NCBI GenBank assembly: GCA_028671895.1
Contig: CM053810.1
Location: forward strand, 27,941,501 to 28,005,500
DNA from: Oenanthe sinensis
Taxonomy: Eukaryota > Streptophyta > Magnoliopsida > Apiales > Apiaceae
Reading direction: 5' to 3'
DNA length: 64,000 nucleotides
The translations under genes and the position numbers were made by a program. A model generated the notes under the pieces. That model did no database searches, was not told where the DNA came from, and saw nothing but the letters and a program-made list of their open reading frames with translations. Below are positions 33,078 through 42,800 of this stretch, one piece after another. Within the stretch, counting starts at the first letter, position 1; the number at the start of each line of letters is the position of its first letter.

Positions 33078-34588
33078 GATAATTACAATTTTTTTATATA
33101 TATTTACAAAAATCCCACAACTTTTTCATACCAGAAAACATTTTAACCTAAGATAATTTTCATAAGTTCAATCTTATAGACCTTTTTTCTCATTTTATAT
33201 TTGGATAATTTTACTTATAAATTTAATAAAGTGTTTGTTAAATTATTAATGGTAAGCGTTTATTTTCTTTTTCAAAAAGTGACTTTTATATAAGTTAAAT
33301 AAAAATGTTTTATTAATGTACAAATTTTAAGATAAATGTATAAAATTTAAAACAACATTTTTTATATAAAAATTACTTGAGGCTCCGCTCCTCAATTCAT
33401 TCTTCATTCACACAGGTATACACGAAATAATTTCCTTCCCCCTCAGTCCTCTCTCCGCTCACGGCTTTCTTTTATTCCCCTTGCTGATCCTAGGGTTTAG
33501 AGGTAATTGAAATTGGAGGTTCCGCTCCATGGATCCTAGGGTATAGAGGTAATTCGAAATAATTCTTTGTTTTTGTGAATGTGTTTAGGTTTCTACATAT
33601 TCCCAACAAAGATTAATCTGTCAATTCGTTGTTTTTGTGTACTAATTGGGTTGTATCTTTATATATAATATGTTGATGATAAGGGTTTAGAAAGCCCTCA
33701 TAAATATCCGTACTTTTTACTCTTCAGGTATGGATGTAGAGCTTTCTTGATACAATTTCGGTTTCTTGATTTCACCTATAAAACTTCTAATGGCAAGGAT
33801 TATAGAGTCTCAAGAACTATTTCTGCTAGATAATTGTGGATTCTGCAACTCATGCGGTGTTAGTATTCCTTACGACTTATAAACAATGAAGAAGATGCTC
33901 CAAACGTAAAAGAGGCTGACAGAGGGTTACTTTCGGTATTGAAACTCGCTTAATTTAAGTCATTTACTTTTTTGTGCATATTATCTCTGCTTTCGTTTTC
34001 TTTGTATATATATTACTTGTAAATTTGATGGTAGTAACCCTAGGATTTGGATTTTAAATTTTGTATCTTAGATTTGGAGTTTTAACCCTAGATGCCTAAG
34101 TTTTATACCTTAAATTGTGCGAATGGTTGATTCTAAAATTTTTTGACCAAGCATCTTTATTAATGATTTTTTTGACCTCACAGCCTGTTTGATTGTTCGA
34201 GAGAAAATATTGAAAGACTTGATTGTACCTTCTTATATTCCCACTAAAGAATAACATGACGGTTATAATAGTATTGATAAGTAATAGATTTGATGAAGAT
34301 AAAAAAGAAAACTACGATAAAACATGAGAGAGAAATAGAAATTTGATTAAAATTTGGAATGAATCTCTATTATTTCTCCCTCTAGAACTATTATCTTTTT
34401 CTTAATTTATTTGAGCTAAATCAGGTGTTCTAAAAGTTATATATAACATGTTTGTCCCAAAGTAATATGTTTTTCGTTATAATTTTATTTTTGGTTATTT
34501 TTCAATTTAGGTATACTCCATTGACATTCTAGTCATTCCATCGGATGTGATTATAAAATAAATAGTTTGGCCCCCGACGGTGATTATA
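33078..34588. other. Intergenic DNA, first copy of a local duplication included
   Basis: AT-rich sequence followed by a pyrimidine-rich stretch (33380-33500) with two copies of GGTAATTGAAAT/GGTAATTCGAAAT after CCTAGGGT (33487-33560), resembling a 5' UTR. No coding sequence is supported. Confidence 0.4.
33648..34022 (+). repeat. Diverged local duplication, left copy
   Basis: Shares with 35299-35692 the ordered words GGGTTGTATCT, ATATGTTGATGAT, TTTACTCTTCAGGT, AGTTTCAAGAACTATTTC (AGAGTCTCAAG here), AACAATGAAGAAG and TATATATTACTTGT. Divergence is substantial, so the duplication is old. Confidence 0.65.
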
Positions 34589-34822
34589 ATGAACACAAAA
34601 CTTGACCGAGATGACAATGGCAAGGTAATTTTTCTTTTCGTGTGCTATCAAATATCGGAGTGCTGATTATTATATTCAAATATTTATTTGACTCTTCCTT
34701 ATTCTTACATTTCTCCTCATTTGAATTTATAGTGGCTTGGAATGGGCAATGCTGAACTTCTTGAATACATGAGTGCTTATGAAGCTGTGAATTCAAAGCA
34801 TTCCTATGGCCCAGAGGAATAA
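34589..34822 (+). pseudogene. Two-exon fragment of an unrecognised host gene
   Basis: ATG at 34589 opens a 12-codon exon ending ...DRDDNGK at 34624 with a GT donor. After a 108-bp AT-rich intron ending TATAG, the second exon (34733-34822) continues in frame as WLGMGNAELLEYMSAYEAVN and stops with TAA. Clean splice borders, normal codon use and an intron richer in AT than the exons suggest a true exon pair, but 41 residues is far too short for most genes. It may be the 3' end of a gene whose upstream exons are lost or unseen. I do not recognise the product. Confidence 0.35.
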
Positions 34823-35298
34823 ATGTCCTAATTTTTTAGGCATCAGCGATAGGGTTTAAGGGTTTATGGAGGCTGAGCGCTTAAGCAAACATTTTGAAGA
34901 TCAAGGAACAGATAGAATGCTTGGGATCATCGTCGTGTGCTGTTTCTTCCCGGTGGACAGCGACAGCTTTATGGTTACATGGCACAAAAGAGGGACCTGG
35001 ATTTTTTTAACCAGCATCATTATGGGCTACTAACTTCTCACCCTCACTTTTGTAAAAATACATGTTCCTTCACTTTCTCCTCTTCTTTTCTCGCAACTAT
35101 ATATTGATGATAATAATAATAATGATATATTGAGGTTCAAGTAGATGACTCACATTATTAAATAATATATAGAATAGACAACAAGTATTGTTATTTTTAT
35201 ATACATGTATATATTTCCCTCACCCATTAGTTTTTTTAGGTTTTCACAGCCAAATGATCCAAGAACCCCTCATAATCCCCATTCTCTTGGCTAATAAA
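34823..35298. other. Intergenic, no gene seen
   Basis: Continues past the fragment's stop codon with sequence that could be 3' UTR, then AT-rich DNA with an (ATA)n-like run near 35110. No coding support. Confidence 0.45.
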
Positions 35299-35692
35299 TG
35301 GGTTGTATCTATATATAAAATATGTTGATGATGAGAGTTTTGAAAGCCATCATTCTCTAAAAAGATCCTTTACTCTTCAGGTGTGAATGTTGCGTTTCCT
35401 TGATGCCACCCATGAAACTTCTAATGGGAGGGAAAGAGCATTGCAAGTCAAAGAAGGCAGCTGAATTCCTTGTCGGAAAGGAGGATAATCATATTTATAG
35501 AGTTTCAAGAACTATTTCCGCAAATTCTGCAACTCAAGTAGTGATAGAAACTTATAACAATGAAGAAGTTGCTCCAGCGCAGAAAAGGCAGACAAGACGG
35601 TCACTTTCGGTATTATATCTCGTTTGATTTAAAGCATATACTTCTTTGCGCATATTATTTTTGCTTTCACTTTTTTGTATATATTACTTGTC
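35299..35692 (+). repeat. Diverged local duplication, right copy
   Basis: Second copy of 33648-34022. Here a 75-codon frame (35400-35627; VGKEDNHIYRVSRTI, QKRQTRRSLSV) is open, whereas the left copy has stops. It could be an exon of a broken host gene, but I recognise no family. Confidence 0.55.
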
Positions 35693-35800
35693 CGGTAAGC
35701 CGGGGTTGCCTCTTCATTCTTCTGAATGAAGATAAGGTCTACGTATATCATATACTCCCCAGACCGTGCTATTACGTTTCGTTTGGTTTGGTTTATATAT
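35693..35800 (+). mobile_element. SINE fragment (Au/TS-SINE-like)
   Basis: GCCGGGGTTGCCTC at about 35699, then AAGATAAGGTCTACGTATAT and CTCCCCAGACC, resembles the body of plant Au/TS-type SINEs (GGTCTGCGTAC ... CCTCCCCAGACC). The tRNA-derived head and the TTG-rich tail are not clear, so this is a fragment. Confidence 0.45.
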
Positions 35801-36756
35801 AAACTATACAACGAGATGAAGAAAAGTTATGGGGTTTGCAACAATTCGATGTTGGTCTTGTATGCAAATTAGGAATTTAATTATTTCTGTATTTGTACCT
35901 TAGAACATTGCCATGACTGCAGATTTGGTGCAACAAGTTATGGTTAGTATCTGATCCTGGCAATTAATTATGACACAAAAATACACACGAATCTGATACA
36001 TAGTTAACGCTCCTAACTTGTATTTTGTATAGAATTAAGTTATTTGTCTAGAAGATAGTTTATCTGATATCGTAAAATGCTTGCAGAAACATTTGGTTGA
36101 ATAATACAGACTAAAAAATTCCCTTTTATTCTTAATCAAGTAAGCAGTCCTCTTGTAACAGCCCTCTTGTTCCGATGGAGAGAAGAACCCTTGATTAGTT
36201 TTTCGGGAAGTTTTCCCTGGTCGTTGTGCTACGGTCCATTTCCCGGCTTCGCTTGTGGTTGCATATTGGTATAGCTTTATCTCTTTTCAATCGTCCTATA
36301 AGATCATTTACACAACCGCAATATCTATGCCAGTGTAACACAGATCCTTCCTGATTATTTGAAATAAGATTGTGCTAAAAAAATGATTACTCAAAGAAAG
36401 ATTGTTTTATGCTTTTAAAGTATAAGCCTTTTCTTTTCTTATATCATTATGTCATATCTTAATATGTCACACAGAATGTCATAAATCGGTAAATGCTATA
36501 TATCGGTTGTTATTGTACAGATTTTTTTTAAAAACTTTAGTGCTTAATAGAGTATAATCACATATCAGCGGTAGACATTTTAGAATGATATCAGTTTATA
36601 TAAGAATGTTACATGAAGGCACTGGTAAGGCGGTATATGAAATAATATATATTGTGAATTGTATCGAGATCCCTGTATTGTAACAAGAGAGATCTATATC
36701 CAGTTATCCACTTGCAATATCCTTTTGATATATATTTTCTTCATTTTTATTTACAC
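35801..36756. other. Intergenic, no gene seen
   Basis: AT-rich DNA with one moderately GC-rich patch near 36160-36270 that has no open frame of note. Confidence 0.5.
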
Positions 36757-37010
36757 GTTTGAGCTTTTTGACCACCAGACTCACGTGTACTCTAGCTGAT
36801 TTTGGAACATTAGCTTCACTTTACTTTGAGAGCCTTGCTCTTTCACTTTTAATGTTCGCAGCTGTGTTTGGTCTGCTGCACTTGTTTGAGCTTTTTGACC
36901 ACCAGACTCACGTGTACTCTAGCTGATTTTGGAACATTAGCTTCACTTTACTTTGAGAGCCTTTCTCTTTCACTTTTAATGTTCGCAGCTGTGTTTGGTC
37001 TGCTGCACTT
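36757..37010. repeat. 127-bp tandem duplication, two copies
   Basis: The unit beginning GTTTGAGCTTTTTGACCACC starts at 36757 and again at 36884. I found one difference between copies (CCTTGCTC versus CCTTTCTC), so the duplication is recent. Confidence 0.9.
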
Positions 37011-37168
37011 GTGCAACTATATGCCTACATTTTAATATAAAAGGTTACCTCTTGCATTCCGCATTTTTTTTAATACTGTGGGAACCCGTAGCCGCTATCC
37101 TTTTTAGATGCGCACCCGCAATAGCCTGCAAACCCCATTCCGCATATGTTAAATGTGTGGGTTTAGAA

Positions 37169-37170
<2 letters not shown>

Positions 37171-37208
<38 letters not shown>
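37171..37208. repeat. (AT)n microsatellite
   Basis: An uninterrupted AT dinucleotide run of about 19 units. Confidence 0.9.
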
Positions 37209-37211
<3 letters not shown>

Positions 37212-37827
37212 AATGCTCTGATTTTGTTTACATGTGTCAATTTTTTAATCTTTTGTACATGATGCATTAGAATTTTTTTTTTGTCCCACCTCTAACTATA
37301 GAAAAACTGAAGGCGCTGAGGCTGCACTGATGGCCTGTAGAATGCATTCTACAGGTGTTTGTTAATTACACTTAACAAAACATATGGCTCCCTGATATTG
37401 GGTATTGGGTATGGATAAGTTATATTAGAGAGGGATGAACACTTTTTAAAATTGATATATATGACCATATTGTTAATAAACATGGTAAACAAATATCGAC
37501 AGTAAGTTTAGGCAAAAAAAATTCTGAGTCTTGCACCAGACCTAATCTTTCTACTGAGTCGACTACTTATTGTTACAGAGACCAAATGTCTTATTGTAAT
37601 TAGGAAGCTTAATTTTTATCCTTCTATAAAAGGCATCCAAAGAACATATGGTCAGACTGAGTCAGATGAATATTTTTTTTAAAAAAATTATCAGGGAACT
37701 TCATATAATATCCTTCATATTATATTTATTATTAATTTTATTTAAGGAAATGTTCATGGTTTTATCCAAGTAAAAATCTATTTTCAGATGGACACTGTTG
37801 CATTTAGGACTAAAATCTTTCCCATAC
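37209..37827. other. Intergenic, no gene seen
   Basis: AT-rich, without coding signal. The five bases CATAC at 37823-37827 are a candidate target duplication of the element to the right. Confidence 0.45.
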
Positions 37828-40406
37828 GCGGGATGTTATGTATGTGGTTGCTATATTTCGTATTATTTAATTATTAGTTGTTACATTTCTTTACCTCATA
37901 TTTATTTAATTATTGGCAAGTGAATATTTTTTAGGATTTATATTAAAATGGAGATATTATTTGACAAGAGAATTATTTTTGGAGATAGTAATTATTTATT
38001 GATTAAATATTTATTAGTAGTGATATATATGAAAATGAGACAAGTGAGATATAAATAAATGGAATTTGGATTTGATGGATTTATTTTGGGCTAGAATTGG
38101 TAATTGGGTCAAAGCTTTTTATTTTATTTTGTTGGACTAGAAGCTAGTGGTCCAAAACAAGAAATATATAGTGGTTTTATATTAGTTAATTAGCCATTTC
38201 TACGTTATTCCATAAGTTTCTAGAAATAGAAACCTAGAGAGAGAAAGCTAAACTTGAGAGAATCATCTTTCAATCCGTTGAGTTGATCTTACATGCAATT
38301 TGGTTTTGGTAATCTATGTTTCGAGCTCGTTGCAAGGGTATAATTTTTGAAGCGATCGGAGAAAGTTGTTTTTGGAGATTTTGGAGAAATTAGCTTGGAT
38401 TGCTATTTCAAGGAATTTCAAGGGTATGGAGTTGATTTTTATGAATTGTATTTAATAAATTCGTTTATTTGGGGCTTTTTGATTTAATGATTATTTTTGG
38501 AGTTGTAATTGATTAAATTAGTTGAGTTATTGATTAATTGAAGTGGGTTAGATAATTGGAGTTTGGGCTTGTGTTTTGGGGATTGTATTTGTGTGTTGGA
38601 GGCTGAGAAACGGAGGTGGTGGTTGGAGTCGCCGGAGTTGGCGACGGAGATGGGCGGCAGTGGCTAGAAAATGAAGAGGAAAAGATGGGTTTGTGTGGTT
38701 TTGGTTCGTTTTTGATTGGGGAGTTATAAGGTGAAGTTGTGTATGTGTTTGGGGGTGTGTGCGTGTGTTTTGAGATATTTATGTGAAGTGGTTAATTGAC
38801 TGATATACTGTGAACTCGATTTATTTTATATAATCGAGTATGTTGGGTATTCTTTTGATTGGTGGATTCATATCCATCGAGAGCAATTCTAGAGTTGTCT
38901 TGATCATTCTGTATTCTTTTCACAGATGTAGTTCATCAAAACATCGAGAGCTTTTCAAAATCTTTTCAAATATTTAATATTTAATTCCTTTATTTTTTTT
39001 AAAAGAGTTGTTTTCCAAAAATATTTGATTAAATGAGAGAGCTTTCCACTCAAGCCTTACAAACCTAGCTTATTTTAAAAATATTCTTATTCGAGCCTAA
39101 AAACTTTTATTCTTCGTGATTTAAAGATTATTTAAACTTCCAGTTTCTTAAATATTTTCTAAAACCTTACAAGGGATTTATTTAAAAATCTCCATATTTT
39201 ATTCGAGTAATATTTACATCAAAAACTTCGAGATTATTTTATTTATAAAATAGAGGAAGTGTTCCTCACTTCTGTTTTATCGAGTGTTTTAAAATATATT
39301 TTGGTTTGAGTTCTTTATAATTATGGCTTCCTATTATTGTGAGGTTGACTATTTGTAAAGTCGACTATGCATATATTTTGAGAAAGAGATCTTGAGATTA
39401 TTTTGAGATTTAAAAAGAGATTATTTTGAGATACAAGAGAAAAATATTTTGAGAGATTATTTTCTAAACTCTGGTCAACTGAGCCTTCGAGCTTTCAGAG
39501 ATAAAGGTGCTTAATTGTACCTAGCCATCAGGCATGGGATGAAATACTCCCTTGGGATGAAAGATTTCCCAAAGCTAGCTAAAGAGTGGTTAGTGATAAC
39601 GGTGGTTCTCATCAAACTGCGGTTCATCACAGGTAGCAGTTTATTCAGGGGCTGATCTCCCTGTTGAGTATTGTGAGTATGAGTGACTAGTGGATTTCCA
39701 AAGTAGAATATTATGAATATTTTTATAGCTTTTGAAGCATGTTTTGAACAGTGGCATATTCATGAGTATATTTTCTTATTATTAAAATTCCATCTCAGTG
39801 TTGTCACTGTTTATTATGGTTGTGGTTGTGGGGTATCTAAGTGATACGAGTTGTTTAATTATTTTTGAAAATTATTACCCATTTCTGGAGTTATTTAAAT
39901 TGTGATTTGAGCACTGAAATTCTTTTTTGAGATTTTCCTTTTGTTGAGTTATTTTATCATCCATTTTCACTGTTCCCTGTTTCGAGTTGAGGTACTCGTT
40001 GATATTTGAATTCCCTGTTCTGGTAACCCTTGCCCTGATTTGGTTTCTTTTATTATTGTTTGTTTCGTCGTGATACCTAGTAGTCTACTCCTTGTTGAGC
40101 TTTGTTCGCTCACCCCTTATGTTTATATCCCTACAGAGCGGAGCGGAGATCCTAAAGGCAAGGGAAAGCTTTAGAGCTGTTTACTTGAGCTGCCGGGGAT
40201 AGAGTTAATAAATTCTGCTGTTCTGGCTTATCTTGTTAGCATAGCCAGTGTATATTAAGAGATTTATGTTGAGTTTATTCTGAGAGTTGTAATATTATTA
40301 TATTTGTGGAGAAGTATTGGCTTTTAAGCCGTTATGTTGAGATATTGTTTATTTCCAGTTCGATCGTGGCACCAAATCTGCTAACCCCAGATTTCGGGTC
40401 GTCACA
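37828..40406 (-). mobile_element. Candidate solo LTR
   Basis: Read on the minus strand the block begins TGTGACGACCCGAAATCTGG at 40406, a start typical of plant gypsy LTRs. It is non-coding for 2.6 kb, with GT-rich and GA-rich patches. CATAC lies on both sides (37823-37827 and 40407-40411), as expected for a 5-bp target duplication. The left end, however, does not finish in CA on the minus strand unless the boundary is moved about 6 bp inward to 37834. The element type and left boundary are therefore uncertain. Confidence 0.45.
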
Positions 40407-40411
40407 CATAC

Positions 40412-40515
40412 CCTATGACTGTGACTTTCATTGCCATCTACTTATAAGAGATAATATTACATTATTACTTGGGTCAAGTTGCTATGGTATATTAGTTAAG
40501 AACAGCGCAAAAACT
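40412..40515. other. Short intergenic link
   Basis: About 100 bp between the candidate solo LTR and the start of the duplicated segment. Nothing recognised. Confidence 0.5.
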
Positions 40516-40838
40516 TGATTTGGAAATTAGCATGTAGTCTAATCAATTTAGTCCTAGTGAATTAACTTAAAAGCATGGAGCTGTTGTTTTTTAAAACCAC
40601 AAAAGCCATCTTGTCAGTTCAATAAATTATTTCCAACCGCTGTTATATAGAATTAGGATCACATTGTTAGTGCATATAGCAAAATTAATGTGATATGTCA
40701 TTGAGATACAAATTCTATAAATGATCTTGTCATTTATAAATTGATATTATACTTTTTGTTTCGTCTAGTGTCTCCTCATTGCTGAAACGGTTGCGTATGA
40801 TGTGATGTGGTAATCAAAATTGCACTGAAATCACTATA

Positions 40839-41102
40839 TTTTGGGCAAAGGAATTTGTTACTTAATGACTTGTGGAAGTGGCCGCTCACTGAATTTGCGT
40901 CATACTATGGAGTTTCTGATGCCTACACCAAATTAAGGTTCTCCTGTTCTACTTCTTTGGCTGTCCATCACCTCAGATTGCATGTTACACATATTTTGCT
41001 CGAGAAACCTGACGTACAATTATAATGTAATGTATGTTTCAGATACCTTTCCTGTGTCATGAATGTAGCTACTCCAACACCGGATTGTCTCAATTTAGTA
41101 TA
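40839..41102 (+). pseudogene. Spliced exon pair of an unrecognised host gene, unit A
   Basis: The exon read LLNDLWKWPLTEFASYYG ... VSDAYTKL ends at 40937 with AAATTAAG followed by a GT donor. After a 105-bp intron ending GTTTCAG the frame continues at 41043 as YLSCVMNVATPTPDCLN before a TAG near 41100. Both sides are conserved in unit B, and splice phase is kept. The sequence looks like a fragment of a conserved eukaryotic protein, but I cannot name it. No start or full gene is present. Confidence 0.45.
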
Positions 41103-41405
41103 GGCATGCAAATTCTACAAAGCTAAATAGTTTCTGTTTTGGACTTCCTGGTAAGCTTGTAAATTCGGAAAAAGATCATCCAAGTTTTTTATAACCTTAC
41201 ACAACGTTTGTTTTTATCTTCTTTCGTTGCTTAAATCCTTATAAAAATGGCAATAAGAAGAGTGCAGGTTATAGGAATATTTGTGTATGATATATGCAGG
41301 TCTTAATTGATAGATAATATTATATTGTATTGTATATTCTATGCTTTCATAATTTATTGTTTCATGGTTCCCGACTGACTTGTAAATTGTTTGTGTATTT
41401 TGAAG

Positions 41406-41621
41406 TTTCAAACTAAAGAAGAGAAGCTAAAATGCCTCGATTTTGTTTAAGTTGCAGAACTCCACACTGTTCTGTAAGCTTTAAAACCCTTTAGCTACGC
41501 TAAAGAAAATTCAGGTCCCCTAAAGAATAGGGTTCAGACTGTCGAGGGAACTGTGAAAACTGTAGTTACTCCCATCTATGACAAGTACCATGATGTTCGC
41601 AGTGAGCTCCTGAAGTTGGTC
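41406..41621 (+). pseudogene. REF/SRPP-like exon fragment, unit A
   Basis: One frame reads KEEKLKCLDFV, then, across two in-frame stops (TAA at 41448 and 41475), YAKENSGPLKNRVQTVEGTV and KTVVTPIYDKYHDV, ending ELLKL at 41618 by a probable old splice donor. This is the first-exon block of the rubber elongation factor / small rubber particle protein family (lipid-droplet or rubber-particle surface proteins, also found in non-rubber plants as SRP/LDAP proteins). No ATG exon start or downstream exon is visible. The stop at 41448 is CAA in unit B, so the two copies decayed separately. Confidence 0.8.
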
Positions 41622-42644
41622 CATGTATTTCCTCGAATTCTATATATTTCCTAGGGTTCTATATTAAGAGATACTAATTGTTCTTGCATTAGTAGTAAAT
41701 TTATGTTTGAGCAACCCAATGTTGGATGATAATCATCGAGTGCATTACTGTGTATGTATGATAGATTACATTGGCTTTCGTTGAACGTAATGTGTTTGTA
41801 TATATATGTGATTGATTACATTGGCTTTTGTTAGAAGTTTAATTATTGAGAAATGCTATGTCCACAGAAAAGGATACATAATGTACACAATGAGGTCTAT
41901 TTATCATTAATGTCTTGTCGACCACTAACACTATTTTATTACTTATTTGTTTTCTATTTAATTTTATTTATTTCTTTCTAAGTGTTTTAAAATATTTTTA
42001 TTTTAAAATTAGTTATATAATTTTAATATATTAATATGCATAATATAATACAAATATTAATTTATATTTTAAAATGTTGTTAATTTATACTTATACACAT
42101 GTAAATATAATATAATTATAAAAATAAAGAATTTAATATATCATAATTGTATCATAATTTAATATATCATAATTGTAACTAAATTTAGAAATAAATATAT
42201 CATATTCCATCTCAGTGTTTCACTATTTATTATGGTTGTGGAGTATCTAATTTATTCACATTTAGGATGAAAAGTTAAAAATGTAATGATATAATAAAAT
42301 TAAAAAAGTTAAAATTTATATGTTAGCTTAAATAACGAAACGAATTTAATAAATAGTGGGATTTTTCATTTGAAACATTGGACATGCCTTTATTATAATA
42401 CACACGCGCACGCGCGCACATATTTATATATAGAGAGAGAGATTGATTGATTGATTGAGGATCCTAAGCGAGGTCGACCTAACATAATTTTCCGGAGATT
42501 ATACTCAAATCTCATATTAAAACATGAGGGTACTATTGTAATTTCAGAATACTATGTATAATTACAAATTGTCATTAAATTTTTTTACTAAAACACACAA
42601 TTATCTTAGGAAATTTCCCGAGGTTAACCTCACGTTTCTTTTTG

Positions 42645-42648
<4 letters not shown>

Positions 42649-42698
<50 letters not shown>
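42649..42698. repeat. (TA)n microsatellite, unit A
   Basis: About 25 uninterrupted TA units. The unit B counterpart near 52821-52840 is much shorter. Confidence 0.9.
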
Positions 42699-42700
<2 letters not shown>

Positions 42701-42800
42701 CTCCACCACCCTTGGAAAGTTCGACATCACTCCACCACCTTCAAAGGGTTAACATTACTCCACCACCCTTGGGAGGGTTGACATCACTCCATCACATGTC
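42699..42800. repeat. Short tandem repeats of a TTACTCCACCACC word
   Basis: Four irregular units of roughly 30 bp, each ACTCCACCACC plus a purine-rich part and GACATC/AACATT. The same array occurs at about 52841-52940. Confidence 0.75.

Larger units (their letters stand above)
40516..42698 (+). repeat. Duplicated segment, unit A (pairs with 50658-52840)
   Basis: From TGATTTGGAAATTAGCATG onward this segment matches 50658 onward with few differences, offset about 10.14 kb, and the match continues into the Tat/Retand-like remnant. It carries two kinds of host-gene fragment (40839-41102 and 41406-41621), then AT-rich DNA. Unit A has CACGCGCACGCGCGCACA at about 42403-42420 and a longer (TA)n run (42649-42698). 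The start happens to be TG, so it might instead be a long terminal repeat, but I find no clear PBS at the other end. Confidence 0.75.

Noticed and set aside
40807..41025. A 72-codon intact gene
   Set aside because: Conservation with unit B and a splice donor at 40938 show that the coding part ends there; the rest of that frame is intron.
42403..42420. Functional Z-DNA element (CACGCGCACGCGCGCACA)
   Set aside because: It is a short alternating purine-pyrimidine run absent from the duplicated unit B; probably microsatellite variation.
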